Source: Bin87 sp034420475 (GTDB taxonomy: Bacteria > Chloroflexota > Dehalococcoidia > Lucifugimonadales > UBA3495). From it: a stretch of 64,000 bases of DNA. A model generated the notes under the pieces. The model searched no databases. It was not told the origin of the DNA and saw nothing but the letters and a program-made list of their open reading frames with translations. Within the stretch, counting starts at the first letter, position 1. Each line of letters starts with the position of its first letter. Location: NCBI GenBank assembly GCA_034420475.1, contig DAOULH010000102.1:60918-124917 (forward strand). Direction: 5' to 3'. Shown piece by piece: positions 35,077-44,094 of the stretch. Position numbers and translations under genes: made by a program.

Positions 35077-35149
35077 CGCGGTCAGCCGTCGTCGCGCCGC
35101 CAGGTGAATGCGGCCGTCAACACCGGGCCACGGCCGCGTCTCCCAGCAG

Positions 35150-36529
35150 TTATGCAGCGCCCAGGTCGGACGCCACCTGCCCGATCACGCCGTCCATGGT
35201 GGACACGATCTGCTCGATCTCGCCGGGGGTGACGCACAGGGGCGGCATGATGTTCATGAGGTCGCCGCCGCGCAGGAACAGGCCATCCTCGGCGAAACCC
35301 TGGGTCAGCCGGGGACCCAGACCGGAGTCAGCGGGGAAGTGTTCCCGGGTCTCCCGATCCTTCACCAGTTCCATGCCGCACATGAGACCCAGACCGCGCA
35401 CGTTGCCGATGATGGAGTGCTTTGCCTTGAGCTCTTCCAGGCCGTCCAGCAGATACTTCCCCATCCGGGCGGAATTCTCCACCATCCCCTCACGCTCCAT
35501 GATTTCCAGGTTCTTCAGGGAGGCCGCTGCCGCCACCGGATGACCGCCGAAGGTGATGACGTGCCGGAAGGCGGCCCGGGGGCTGCCCACGAATGCGTCG
35601 GCGATGGGCTTGCGCAGAATGGTCCCTCCCATGGGGATGTACCCGCTGGTGATGCCCTTGGCCACCGTCATCATGTCGGGCACGACGTCCCAGTGGTTGC
35701 AGCCGAACCATTTGCCGGTGCGGCCAAAACCGGTGATGACCTCGTCGGCAATCAACAGGCAGCCGTACTTGTCGCAAACCTCACGCAACAGGGGCCAATA
35801 GTTGTCCGGCGGCACCACCGCTCCCATGGGGCTGGAAATGGGTTCGGCGATAACCGCGGCGACGGTGTCCGGTCCCTGGAACTGGATGATGCTCTCGATG
35901 GCATCGACGCACCGTTGTCCGCACTCCTCCGGCGTTTCGCTGTTGAACTCACAGCGGTAGAAGTTGGGCTGAGGAGCGTGGAACGTGTTCGGCATCAGCG
36001 GCTCGTAATCCTCCCTGGGGTAGAGATAGTTGCCCCCGAGAGCCATCGCGCCCATGGTTGCGCCGTGGTACGAGTCCTTGCGGCTGATGAACTTGGTGCG
36101 CTGGGGTTCGCCCATGCGCTTGAAATAAGCGCGGGACAGCTTCAACGCCGTTTCCACCGACTCGGAGCCGCCGCTGGTGAAGAAGCAGCGGGAGAGATCT
36201 CCCGGCATCATTGACGCTATCTTGTCCGACAGCATGACCGTGGGTTCCGTGGTGGTGCCCATGGGCATATAGGTGATCTTGAGCATCTGCTCGTAGGCCG
36301 CGTCCGCGATCTCCTTCTGGCCGTACCCGACGTTCTTCAGCCAGAGGCCGGACATGGCGTCGATGTAGGTGTTGCCCAGGGCGTCGGTGACCTGGCAGCC
36401 CTTGCCTTCGACGAAAATCTGGGGCTCACCCTTCTCGGCCATGTCGCTGGGTTCCCTCAGGTACACCCAGAGGTTTTCCAGTGCGGTCCTTTGCAGGTCG
36501 TTGACTGCCGATTCAGTGTGGGTGGCCAT
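35150..36529 (-). CDS. class III (omega) aminotransferase
   Basis: The 459-residue protein begins at ATG 36529 with GGAGG 5 bases upstream; an in-frame start at 36559 is weaker. FFTSGGSESVETALKL is the cofactor-binding stretch, SYHGATMGAMALGG a family block, and LIADEVITGFGRTG the cofactor Asp region. TVAKGITSGYIPMGG carries the PLP lysine. Class III enzymes transfer the distal amino group of beta-alanine, gamma-aminobutyrate, taurine-like compounds or polyamines to pyruvate. Which donor applies here cannot be read. No partner dehydrogenase adjoins it; an upstream family B element separates it from the VOC gene. Confidence 0.88.
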   Translation of the reverse strand: MATHTESAVNDLQRTALENLWVYLREPSDMAEKGEPQIFVEGKGCQVTDALGNTYIDAMSGLWLKNVGYGQKEIADAAYEQMLKITYMPMGTTTEPTVMLSDKIASMMPGDLSRCFFTSGGSESVETALKLSRAYFKRMGEPQRTKFISRKDSYHGATMGAMALGGNYLYPREDYEPLMPNTFHAPQPNFYRCEFNSETPEECGQRCVDAIESIIQFQGPDTVAAVIAEPISSPMGAVVPPDNYWPLLREVCDKYGCLLIADEVITGFGRTGKWFGCNHWDVVPDMMTVAKGITSGYIPMGGTILRKPIADAFVGSPRAAFRHVITFGGHPVAAAASLKNLEIMEREGMVENSARMGKYLLDGLEELKAKHSIIGNVRGLGLMCGMELVKDRETREHFPADSGLGPRLTQGFAEDGLFLRGGDLMNIMPPLCVTPGEIEQIVSTMDGVIGQVASDLGAA

Positions 36530-36631
36530 GTTTTCCTCCGGATGCTGTTCCAGGCGCAAAATTTGGGAATGCCCGTCGCCGTATCAGTTTAACATCGGGC
36601 GAGGGTTGCCACAAACCGCCCACGTAGCAGA

Positions 36632-36801
36632 CAACTGTTCAGAGTTGCGGGGAAAGCGTCATTGCGCCCCGGTGCTTGATACGGGGGCAGCAATCCCGTT
36701 AGCGCCGGGGAGTCCTTTCGGGGTAGACGTCGCTGCCACGGCGTCGAGATTGCCGCGGCGCAAGCGCCTCGCAATGACAGCTTCCCGGATTTTGAACAGT
36801 C
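36632..36801. repeat. palindromic element, family B copy 2
   Basis: CAACTGTTCAGA and TTTGAACAGTCAC form the ends. The right arm GTCGAGATTGCCGCGGCGCA is well kept, while the left arm is interrupted by CCCCGGTGCTTGATACGGGG. It is between two minus-strand genes. Confidence 0.75.
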
Positions 36802-36817
36802 ACCGTTGCGATGCGCG

Positions 36818-37195
36818 TCAATCGGTGATGTACGTGTGGGTGATGACCTCCCAGACGTGGCCGTTCTCGCACTCGAAGTAGAACCCGCGACCCTGGTGCA
36901 GGTGGTTGATCTGGCCGTCCGTGCGCGAGCGCGGCCCGCTCCCGAACACGACGCCCTCGTCCTTGATGCGCTGCAAGATGGCGTCGAACTCCTCGTCCGA
37001 TGCCAGGAAGGCGTAGTGATTGGAGCGTGGGTTGTCGGAGTCGTCGAAGTCCAGCGTCAGGATGTCGTTGACCTTGACGGGCGCGAAATGCCCCCACGGC
37101 CCCTCGTACTTCAGACCGAATAACCGGGCGATGAACTCCGCCGACTTCACCTTGTCATAAGCGGGAACAATGGTGTGGTCCAATTGCAAAGGCAT
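36818..37195 (-). CDS. VOC-family (glyoxalase/dioxygenase-like) protein
   Basis: The 125-residue single-module protein has the beta-alpha-beta-beta-beta plan twice. LDHTIVPAYDKVKSAEFIA holds the first metal His (H7), NHYAFLA the second, and GFYFECENGHVWEVIT the final strand with the Glu ligand. NHLHQGRGFYF matches the VOC loop. Such proteins work as dimers in isomerisation, ring cleavage or antibiotic binding. Here the substrate is unknown. AAGGAGG 7 bases upstream fixes the ATG. It lies 94 bases beyond the start of the large hydrolase gene on the same strand. Confidence 0.8.
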   Translation of the reverse strand: MPLQLDHTIVPAYDKVKSAEFIARLFGLKYEGPWGHFAPVKVNDILTLDFDDSDNPRSNHYAFLASDEEFDAILQRIKDEGVVFGSGPRSRTDGQINHLHQGRGFYFECENGHVWEVITHTYITD

Positions 37196-37288
37196 GGATT
37201 GCCTCCTTCAAGCGAAGCGTAAACAAAACCGTCAGCGCGTTCGCGCTCGGGCTTGTGTCCGGGGAGCGCCGGCGTGCTCCGGGCCACA

Positions 37289-39277
37289 TCAGCATTGCCT
37301 GTCATCTCCCGCCCAGTAGTCGTACTTCCGACCCGCCAGGTCCACCACCTCGGCCATGTCTTCCTCCAGCAGGTAGCCCTCGTCCACCAGGTCCGTCGCG
37401 GCGCGGTTCACCTTCTCGAGATAGTCCTCGCGGTCGGAGTAGCGTTCTTCGATTGATGCTCGGGGGTCGCCCGATGCCTCCCGCTCGGCCCGCGTGGCCG
37501 GCAGCGGCAGGGTCCAGCCGGCCAGTCCGCCGGTGATGCCGATGAACAGGTTGGGGTTGCCGATGCTTTCGTCCCGCAGGTTCCAGCCGGTGTAGGTGGC
37601 CACCGGGACGGTCAGGTCGGGCAGGCAGATGCCCCGCCGTTCGTTGAACGACTCGTCGATGTCGGCCACCAGCGCCGGAAACTCCTCGCCCTCGTCAGCC
37701 GGCAGCTTGATGGTGCGGCCCAGGTGCGACTCCGGCCCGTAGTCCAGCCGGATCGCCCGGGTAGTCTCGGTGGGCACTTGAACGCCGGGCAGCCTGGCAA
37801 ACCGCTCCAGGAGCGTGTGCGACTCCACCGCCGTGCCGTCGTCCAGGCTGGGATGGCGGCTGGCGGGAGGTTCCTCGCCCGTGGTGACCCAGCGGTCCAG
37901 GTTGTCCAGGGCGGCCCGCAGCAGGGGCGCGTAGTCCACACTGTTGAAAGGAAGCTGTCCCTTGATGCCGTCGTTGGCCCGGATCTCGATGGGCGGGAAG
38001 TCACCCGACCCGTGCTGGCAGCCGGCAAAGTGGTAGCGGCGAACCGATGCCGACTCCGGAGCGTCGGTCAGCGTCTCCAGGTCGGTGTGGATCAGGGCGG
38101 CGTCTCCGCGCCAGTACTCGGCGGAGGTGTTGGTGAACATGATCTTGGGCACGCTGCCCCGACGCTCCAGGGTCTCCAGCAGGGAACCCTGCGCGCCCGT
38201 CACCGGGTCAGTCTGCGTGGTGTCGGTGAAGGGGAACATCTCCGGGATGATGTAGCAGACGTCCTTCGAGGGTTGGCCGAAGCGCAGGTTGAACTCGCCG
38301 CGCATCGCCCCGGCCACGTGGGGGATGATCCCGTCCAGCGCCGGCCGGTCTTCCTCGTCCTCGTTGATGCCCACGTGGATGTACTGGCGCAGGAAGCGCC
38401 CGCTCTGGGAGCGGCCCATGGCGTAGGCGTAGTCGATGGCCCCGGCGCACGGATTTCCGGCGGATGCCGGCGCGTGCTTCAGGAAGGAGACCGCATCCCG
38501 CATCGCCGCGAACCCCAGGCCCACGATGCGGCTGCCGGTGGTGGTGTACACCAACTGGTAGATCCTTCCCGGCTCGAACCCCGAAGGCATGTAGATGTGG
38601 TTGTGCTGCGGCTCCAGGTCGGCGTCCTCTACTCGGACAAAGGACCACTGGTCACGGTCAACGGGTGTGGCCGGGCTGTTGGGCAGGTCCCGCACCGTCA
38701 GCGTGGCCTCCGCCTCTTCCGGGTCGGCGGCGGGATTGGGCAGGTGCTGGCGATCCGCCAGCAGGAACACCTGCGTGGGCTCGTTGCACTGGAACTGGCA
38801 CATGATCCTGCCGGTCAGCGGCCCCTGCGGACCGACGGCTTCCGGCGCGTGGAGCCCGATGAGCCCGGGAGTGGGCGGCACGTCGGCCTGCCAGCCGCCC
38901 CAGACCACGGTGTAACCCCGGCGCATCAGGTAGCCGTTTCCGGCCTCCAGCGGAGACGTGGGATCGTTGGCGGTGGGGACGCTGTTCAGGCTCAGGGCCG
39001 TTTTCCGTCCCCGGTTCACCACGTCGAACAGGATGCGCCGGTTGCCCCGGTCCACGTTCGCCGGCTGGAGCATGGCGAAGTCCGCCGAGAACTCCACCAG
39101 GCCGGCGGCGTTGCGCGGCGCCAGGTCGAGGTCCGTGATCCCCTGGTTGCGCGGATGCGACGGGTCCACCGCGTAGTGGGCGGTGCCTTCCAGGAGTTCA
39201 TACGCGCCCACGTCGCTGAAGTTCTGGCCGGACGCGAAACTCGTGCGGTTGGTGATTTCCAGATCTGTGATAGCCAA
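37289..39277 (-). CDS. large alpha/beta hydrolase domain-containing protein
   Basis: The protein of about 662 residues belongs to a family of long secreted or cytosolic hydrolase-fold proteins. AMGRSQSGRFLRQYIH contains the GxSxG nucleophile elbow at mid-protein, and FAGCQHGSGDFPP is a candidate His region. GYTVVWGGWQADVP, near residue 125, is a recurrent block. I choose TTG 39277 (CGGAGG 4 bases upstream) because the longer frame to 39346 runs into the family A repeat, so its first residues would be repeat sequence. No signal peptide is seen from this start. Ester hydrolysis is the best guess. It may be cotranscribed with the VOC gene. Confidence 0.72.
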   Translation of the reverse strand: MAITDLEITNRTSFASGQNFSDVGAYELLEGTAHYAVDPSHPRNQGITDLDLAPRNAAGLVEFSADFAMLQPANVDRGNRRILFDVVNRGRKTALSLNSVPTANDPTSPLEAGNGYLMRRGYTVVWGGWQADVPPTPGLIGLHAPEAVGPQGPLTGRIMCQFQCNEPTQVFLLADRQHLPNPAADPEEAEATLTVRDLPNSPATPVDRDQWSFVRVEDADLEPQHNHIYMPSGFEPGRIYQLVYTTTGSRIVGLGFAAMRDAVSFLKHAPASAGNPCAGAIDYAYAMGRSQSGRFLRQYIHVGINEDEEDRPALDGIIPHVAGAMRGEFNLRFGQPSKDVCYIIPEMFPFTDTTQTDPVTGAQGSLLETLERRGSVPKIMFTNTSAEYWRGDAALIHTDLETLTDAPESASVRRYHFAGCQHGSGDFPPIEIRANDGIKGQLPFNSVDYAPLLRAALDNLDRWVTTGEEPPASRHPSLDDGTAVESHTLLERFARLPGVQVPTETTRAIRLDYGPESHLGRTIKLPADEGEEFPALVADIDESFNERRGICLPDLTVPVATYTGWNLRDESIGNPNLFIGITGGLAGWTLPLPATRAEREASGDPRASIEERYSDREDYLEKVNRAATDLVDEGYLLEEDMAEVVDLAGRKYDYWAGDDRQC

Positions 39278-39313
39278 GATGCCTCCGGTGGCCGACGGCC
39301 GAGGGTGGGTTAA

Positions 39314-39451
39314 CCTCACGCGTACCCACTTCGTCTGAACTGTCATTGCGAGCGAAGCGCGGCAATCCCGACGGGATCAGGCCGGCTCTTCCGGCAACGA
39401 GATCGCCACGTTGCTACGCTCCTCGCGATGACAAACTGGGTAAGCATGAGG
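39314..39451. repeat. palindromic element, family A copy 3
   Basis: CCTCACGCGTACCC and GGGTAAGCATGAGG bound arms with TGTCATTGCGAGCGAAGCG and CTACGCTCCTCGCGATGACA. The sequences GTGGGTTAACC (39305-39315) and GCGGATTAACC (39451-39461) at the two borders match at 9 of 11 bases. Confidence 0.8.
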
Positions 39452-39539
39452 CGGATTAACCATGTGATCGTTTACTTGCCGGTTTCTGTGGAGATATTAG
39501 CACCCCGCAACGGCGCGGGGCGCGACGGGCTGCCGGTGT

Positions 39540-41089
39540 TCAGTAGCGCGCGTTGTACGCGGTGAAGGGCGTTTGATCCTGCGGAACCGAGCCGCTGTAG
39601 AACCGTCGCAGGTGCGGCCCCACCAGCGATGCCAGTTCGCGCCGTTCCTCCTCCTGTGCGGTCAGCGGGCGATCCAGGGCCGATTTGAGCTCGCGGAACA
39701 ACTCATCCTTGTCCACTCGGGTCAGTTGACCATCCCGCAGCACCACCTCGCCGTCCACCAGCACCGTGTCCACGTCGATGCCTCGCGCCCGGTGCACCAG
39801 CGCATCCACCACCGACACCCGCGGGTCCAGGAAGGGCTCCTCGATGTTCCGCATGTCCACCAGCGTCAGGTCCGCCCGCTTGCCCGGCTCCAGGGCGCCG
39901 ATGCGGTCGCCGAACCAGCTGGCGTAGGCCCCGTTGGCCGTCGCCATTTCCATCACCTGGTGGGACGTGGGCGGTTCCAGGTCGATGCCGGGCACCCGGT
40001 GGAGCTTGAGCACCAGTCGCATCTCTTGGAACAGGTCTTTGTCGTCGTTCAGGCCGGCCTCGTCGCTGCCGATGGCCACCTTGATACCGGCCTCCAGGAT
40101 GCGGCCCATGGGGGCGATCCCGCTCTGCAAGCGCAGGTTGGAGCTGGCGTTGTGGCAGATGTTGGCGCCGGTGGCCGCCATGACGCGCAGGTCTTCTTCG
40201 GTGGCCCAGACGCTGTGCCCGCAGACCACTTCCGGGCCCAGGAACCCGATCTCGTGGAGGTGCTGCAGCGGCGTCTTGCCGTAAGCGGTGTGGCCGTACA
40301 GCTTCTGGTAAACGGTTTCCTGCAGGTGGATGTGGATGCCGGTGTTGTACCGCCCCGCCAGGTCCTTGATGGCCGTGAGCAGTTCATCGGAGCAGCGATG
40401 CACGTTGCTGGGAGCCATGGTGACCCGCACGCGCTCGTACTGATCGTTACCGTACTTTTGGCTGATCTCTTCAAGCACGGGCATGATTTCGTCGACCGGC
40501 CGGTAACCGGGCGCCATGAAGGAGCGGTAGCGTTCCGCCAGGTCCGCCGGCATCCGGGCGGCGAAATCGGCCCGCCGCCGCCAGGACCGGCTACCATCGA
40601 GTTCTGGTCCACGACCGAGGGTGCGTAGGAGACCCGCATCCCGGAGGCCTGGTACGCGCCGACGACCTTATCGGCGATCTCCATGCTCACCGGCCCGGAG
40701 CCCCGGGGCGTTGAGTGGATGGCCTGCACCGTGGTGGTGCCGGTTTCGATCATCTGGACGGCTCCGTAGAGTTGGTCCAGGTACGGGTCGATGGCCCGAA
40801 CGCCGATGCGGTGCAGGCTCCACATTTCCAGCGGCAGGTCCGGCGCGCCCATCTGGAAGGGCGTGAGCCCTACGTGGAAATGGTCATTGACCAGCCCGGG
40901 CATGACGATGTGGTTGCCGTTGCCGATAACCTCGGCGTCAGGATATTGGGCGCGCAACTCCCGGTAGTCGCCCACCGCCTCGATCACCCCGTCCCGCTGG
41001 GCCACCGCCCCATCAGCGACAACCTCTGCCGAGTTGGGGCCGGTGACCTTGCAAACGACGTGTTTACCCCGTATCAGAGATAGCGTCAT
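39540..41089 (-). pseudogene. amidohydrolase (chlorohydrolase/cytosine-deaminase-like) gene with a frameshift
   Basis: The 5' part starts at ATG 41089 (GGGAGG upstream) and runs through IVMPGLVNDHFHVGLT, with the HxH-type metal site, to MVAGPGGGGP. The rest, from MPADLAERYRSF, is in a different frame and holds the later ligands IHIHLQET, CGHSVW and GSDEAG. The break is at the G/C run 40569-40582. Joined, the protein would have about 515 residues, normal for ATZ/TRZ-type amidohydrolases. Because the break is in a homopolymer-like GGC run, a sequencing error is as likely as real loss. If active, it would deaminate or dechlorinate a heterocycle or guanidine-type compound. Confidence 0.75.
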
Positions 41090-41205
41090 GACCGCCTCCC
41101 CAAGCGACTGCCTCGCGTCATTTCGGCCGGATTCAGAGTGTCCCGGCTCGCATTTTACACACTCTTGCCCACGGCATGGACGACAATGCAGGTACGTGCA
41201 AAAAT

Positions 41206-41360
41206 GCCATTGCGAGCACAGCGTGGCAACCCTGCTGGCCCCTGCGATTGTCATTGCGAGCGCAGCGTGGCAATCTCGCCGGCGTGGCAAGGACGTTTGC
41301 GCATAATCATCAATACCGGAACGAGATTGCCACGAACTCCCGGCGGCGTTCTCGCAACGA
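41206..41360. repeat. degenerate palindromic element, family A copy 4
   Basis: Two successive left arms (GCCATTGCGAGCACAGCGTGG and GTCATTGCGAGCGCAGCGTGG, 20 bases each compared) precede a decayed right arm with CGAGATTGCCACGAACT. Outer ends are not recognisable. It fills most of 41090-41386 between divergent genes. Confidence 0.65.
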
Positions 41361-41386
41361 CCGGCTCACCGTAGGATGGAGAAAGA

Positions 41387-42199
41387 ATGCCGATCCTCGA
41401 TTTGAACGGCGATGAGTTTCACTATCACCTGGACGATTTTTCGGACCCCTGGCGTCAGGACGCGCCGATAATGCTCCACCATGCCGCCGGCGGGAACCTG
41501 CACCGCTGGCGACCCTGGGTGCCGATGCTGGCGCGGCATCGCCCGGTGGTCCGGTTCGACATGCGAGGCCACGCCGGCACACGCAAGAGTCTGGGAGATC
41601 CGTTTGGGTTGGCTGATCTGGCATCCGACATCGCCCGCGTCCTGGACGGCTTGGGGATCGACAAGACCCACCTGGTCGGCGCATCGGCCGGCGGCATCGT
41701 CAGTCTGCGCTTCGCCCATGATTATCCTGACCATCTGCTGAGCCTGACTCTGGTGGCATCCACGCCAAAGTTGGCCCAGATGGGCGCCAACATGGACGCG
41801 GCGCCCTGGCGCGGCATCCTGGAACAGCAGGGCACCCGCGCCTGGCTACTGGCAGACACCGATAAGAGATTCGGCCCGGACACTCCCGACCAGGTTGTCC
41901 AGTGGTACGCGGATGAAGGCAGCAAGACCGCCGCCGCGGAGGTGATCGCACTCCAGGGCTGCCTGCTGGCGGCAGACCTCACGCCGTTGCTGCCGGATAT
42001 AGCCGTTCCAACGCTGATCCTGGGCGCGTCACACGACGACATCACGCCGGTGGAGATCCAGCATTTGATGGCCGAGCAGATGCCGGATGCGCGGCTCGAA
42101 TTATTCGACGGTGTGGGTCACAACATGAAGGTCGAGATACCCGACCGGCTGGCGAGCCGGACCCTGGAGTTTGTGCGCAGCGTCGAGGGCAATGCGTAG
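41387..42199 (+). CDS. alpha/beta fold hydrolase
   Basis: The 270-residue protein has HHAAGGNLHRW as the oxyanion loop, FDMRGHAGTRKS, and LVGASAGGIVSL with nucleophile S100. ILGASHDDITP carries the acid and FDGVGHNMKVEIPD the catalytic His. It is of the size of 3-oxoadipate enol-lactonases and carboxylesterases of the same branch. Only about 20% of residues appear shared by eye with the hydrolase at 10174, beyond the motifs. The ATG at 41387 has GGAGA about 6 bases upstream. It converges on the aminotransferase gene after 38 bases. Confidence 0.85.
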   Translation: MPILDLNGDEFHYHLDDFSDPWRQDAPIMLHHAAGGNLHRWRPWVPMLARHRPVVRFDMRGHAGTRKSLGDPFGLADLASDIARVLDGLGIDKTHLVGASAGGIVSLRFAHDYPDHLLSLTLVASTPKLAQMGANMDAAPWRGILEQQGTRAWLLADTDKRFGPDTPDQVVQWYADEGSKTAAAEVIALQGCLLAADLTPLLPDIAVPTLILGASHDDITPVEIQHLMAEQMPDARLELFDGVGHNMKVEIPDRLASRTLEFVRSVEGNA

Positions 42200-42237
42200 G
42201 TTGGCCGCGTGACGCTGGGGTGGCGTCGCCTACCTCG

Positions 42238-43443
42238 TCAGGGAACGGCGCCCTCCCTGCGGAACACGTCGGCCAGCTTTTCCACGCCCTCCCAGATCTC
42301 AGGCTCAGACGGCAGGGCGAAGCACAGCCGGATGTAACGGGCAGCGGCGTCCGGATCGGCCGACCAGTCCGGTCCCGGGTTAAACGCGATGCCTTCCCGG
42401 AGCGCCGGGCCCTCCAGCGCGCGCGAGTCGACGCCCTCGGGCATCTTGACCCACAGGTACATGCCGCCTCGGGGCACTTCAAACTCGACGCTGGGACCGA
42501 AAGACTCGCGGAGAGCGCTGCTCAGCACGTCGCACTTGCGCTGCAATGCCGACCGCATTTCAAGGATGTGATCCTCGTAGTGGTGGGTGAAGTAGTCGCC
42601 CACGATCATCTGGTCCATGACGCCGGTGCCGGCGTCGTTCTTCCGCGAAAGCAGCCGGCTCATCACGTCCCACGACGCAACCACGTAACCCAGGCGCGTT
42701 CCCGGCCCCAGGGTCTTGGAGAAGGAGCCGATGTGCAGCACCCGGTTCGAGTCGTCCAACGAGCGGATCGCGTTCTCGTACTCACCCTCGAAGATCAGGT
42801 CGGCGTAGCACTCGTCCTCGAATATCGGCACCCCGTACTCCTCGCTCAGTTCCAGCATTCGGTAACGGCGTTCCATGGTCAGCACCGTACCGGTGGGGTT
42901 CTGCAGGGTCGGGATCGTGTAGATGTATTTCGGACGCACGCCCCGGCTCCGCAGGTCTTCCAGGGCCTGCTCCAGGTGGTCCATGCGCATCCCCTCTTCG
43001 TCCACGTCAATGCCAACTATGTTGACCTTGCGCCGCCTCAGGTTGCCCAGGGCGCCGGAGAAACTGAACGCCTCGACGATTGCGGTGTCACCCTCTTCCA
43101 GCAGGATTTCGTTGATCAGCTCTATCCCCTGGCCGGAACCCGACGTGATCAGAACGTCGTCGATGGTGGTATTGATGCCGCGATGCTGCCCCAGCTTTTC
43201 AACCAGGAACTCCCGCAGCGGCAGAATCCCCTGCGGCCCGCCGGAGAAGTTGTACATGGAGATGTTCCGGGGATCGCCGCGAAACACCCGCTCCGCCGAC
43301 TCGATGAACCCCTCGGTGGGGACCATATCGGGGTCGCTGTGCCCGCCGATGAAGTTGTACTTCGGGTGGCCCTGCCACTGGCCGGCAGGCGGCGGCAGGC
43401 TTCGGTTGAATAGCGCGGAATAGTCCAGTCCTGTTCCCGGCAT
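42238..43443 (-). CDS. PLP-dependent aminotransferase of the 2-aminoadipate/MocR-catalytic type
   Basis: The 401-residue protein has YNFSGGPQGILPLREFL (the substrate-arm block of this subfamily), ITSGSGQGIEL, TLQNPTGTVLT and IFEDECYADL. IGSFSKTLGPGTRLGY holds the PLP lysine. No winged-helix regulatory domain is attached, so it is an enzyme rather than a MocR regulator. Relatives act on 2-aminoadipate, kynurenine or branched-chain amino acids. Its position directly downstream of the biotin-carboxylase operon, 93 bases after the BCCP stop, would fit amino-acid (for example leucine) breakdown, but this is inference. GGAGG 8 bases upstream fixes the start. Confidence 0.85.
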   Translation of the reverse strand: MPGTGLDYSALFNRSLPPPAGQWQGHPKYNFIGGHSDPDMVPTEGFIESAERVFRGDPRNISMYNFSGGPQGILPLREFLVEKLGQHRGINTTIDDVLITSGSGQGIELINEILLEEGDTAIVEAFSFSGALGNLRRRKVNIVGIDVDEEGMRMDHLEQALEDLRSRGVRPKYIYTIPTLQNPTGTVLTMERRYRMLELSEEYGVPIFEDECYADLIFEGEYENAIRSLDDSNRVLHIGSFSKTLGPGTRLGYVVASWDVMSRLLSRKNDAGTGVMDQMIVGDYFTHHYEDHILEMRSALQRKCDVLSSALRESFGPSVEFEVPRGGMYLWVKMPEGVDSRALEGPALREGIAFNPGPDWSADPDAAARYIRLCFALPSEPEIWEGVEKLADVFRREGAVP

Positions 43444-43536
43444 GAGATGATCCTCCGGAAGTTCGACGCGCCCGCTCTAAGGGTGGCGCAGCAGTGGCAA
43501 GCATCCTAACACCGCCGCCCCGGTGCGTCGATGTCG

Positions 43537-44094
43537 TCAGCCGCCGTCTCCGGTGTCGCCTTCGGGGCCCAGTTCCAGCAGGCGCATCCCCCGGTCAACT
43601 TGCTGGCCCGGCTCCACGGCCACGCGCCGCACGACGCCGGCCCGGGGCGCCGTGATTACCAGCTCCATTTTCATGGACTCCATCAAGACCACGGTCTGGT
43701 TGCGTTCCACCTGGTCTCCTTCGGAGACCAGCACTTCCAGCACCGCGCCCGGCATGGGAGCCAGGATGTCCCCCGCCTCGTCAGCGACGCTCCGGCCGCC
43801 CCGGCGCCGGGTCTCTGCCCGCTGGAACACGAACAGCGAGCCGTCAAGCCACAGGTGCAACTCCGCGCCCACCCAGGCCCAGGCAAATGGCACGGTTCGC
43901 CCCGATTCCGTCCGGCACAAACCATCACCCGTCGCCGCGGGACCGATTTCCAGGGTGACGGTAGCGCCCGGAGCGGTCGGATCTTCGCCCTCCAGGCTGA
44001 AGGTGAACCAGCCATCCTGTTCTTCAGCACGGTAGCGATAGACTTCGCCCGGTACCGGGTACGTTTCGCGCATCTGGCCCTGGCTCTTGGTCAC
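43537..44094 (-). CDS. biotin carboxyl carrier protein of an acyl-CoA carboxylase
   Basis: The 185-residue protein ends in a biotinyl domain. ILAPMPGAVLEVLVSEGDQV is followed by VLMESMKMELVITAP, so K142 is the biotinylated lysine. The first 100 residues resemble the BT/linker region that in one-piece acyl-CoA carboxylase alpha subunits follows the biotin carboxylase. It begins with GTG overlapping the stop of the biotin carboxylase gene (GTGA at 44091-44094), so a single alpha chain has in effect been split into two coupled genes. It carries CO2 from the carboxylase to the carboxyltransferase encoded at 46594-48201. Confidence 0.88.
   Translation of the reverse strand: MTKSQGQMRETYPVPGEVYRYRAEEQDGWFTFSLEGEDPTAPGATVTLEIGPAATGDGLCRTESGRTVPFAWAWVGAELHLWLDGSLFVFQRAETRRRGGRSVADEAGDILAPMPGAVLEVLVSEGDQVERNQTVVLMESMKMELVITAPRAGVVRRVAVEPGQQVDRGMRLLELGPEGDTGDGG

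Noticed and set aside
37724..39313. 529-codon open frame on the + strand
   Set aside because: Antisense to the large hydrolase gene, which has a nucleophile elbow and family blocks; the + frame is low-complexity His/Arg/Gly/Val.
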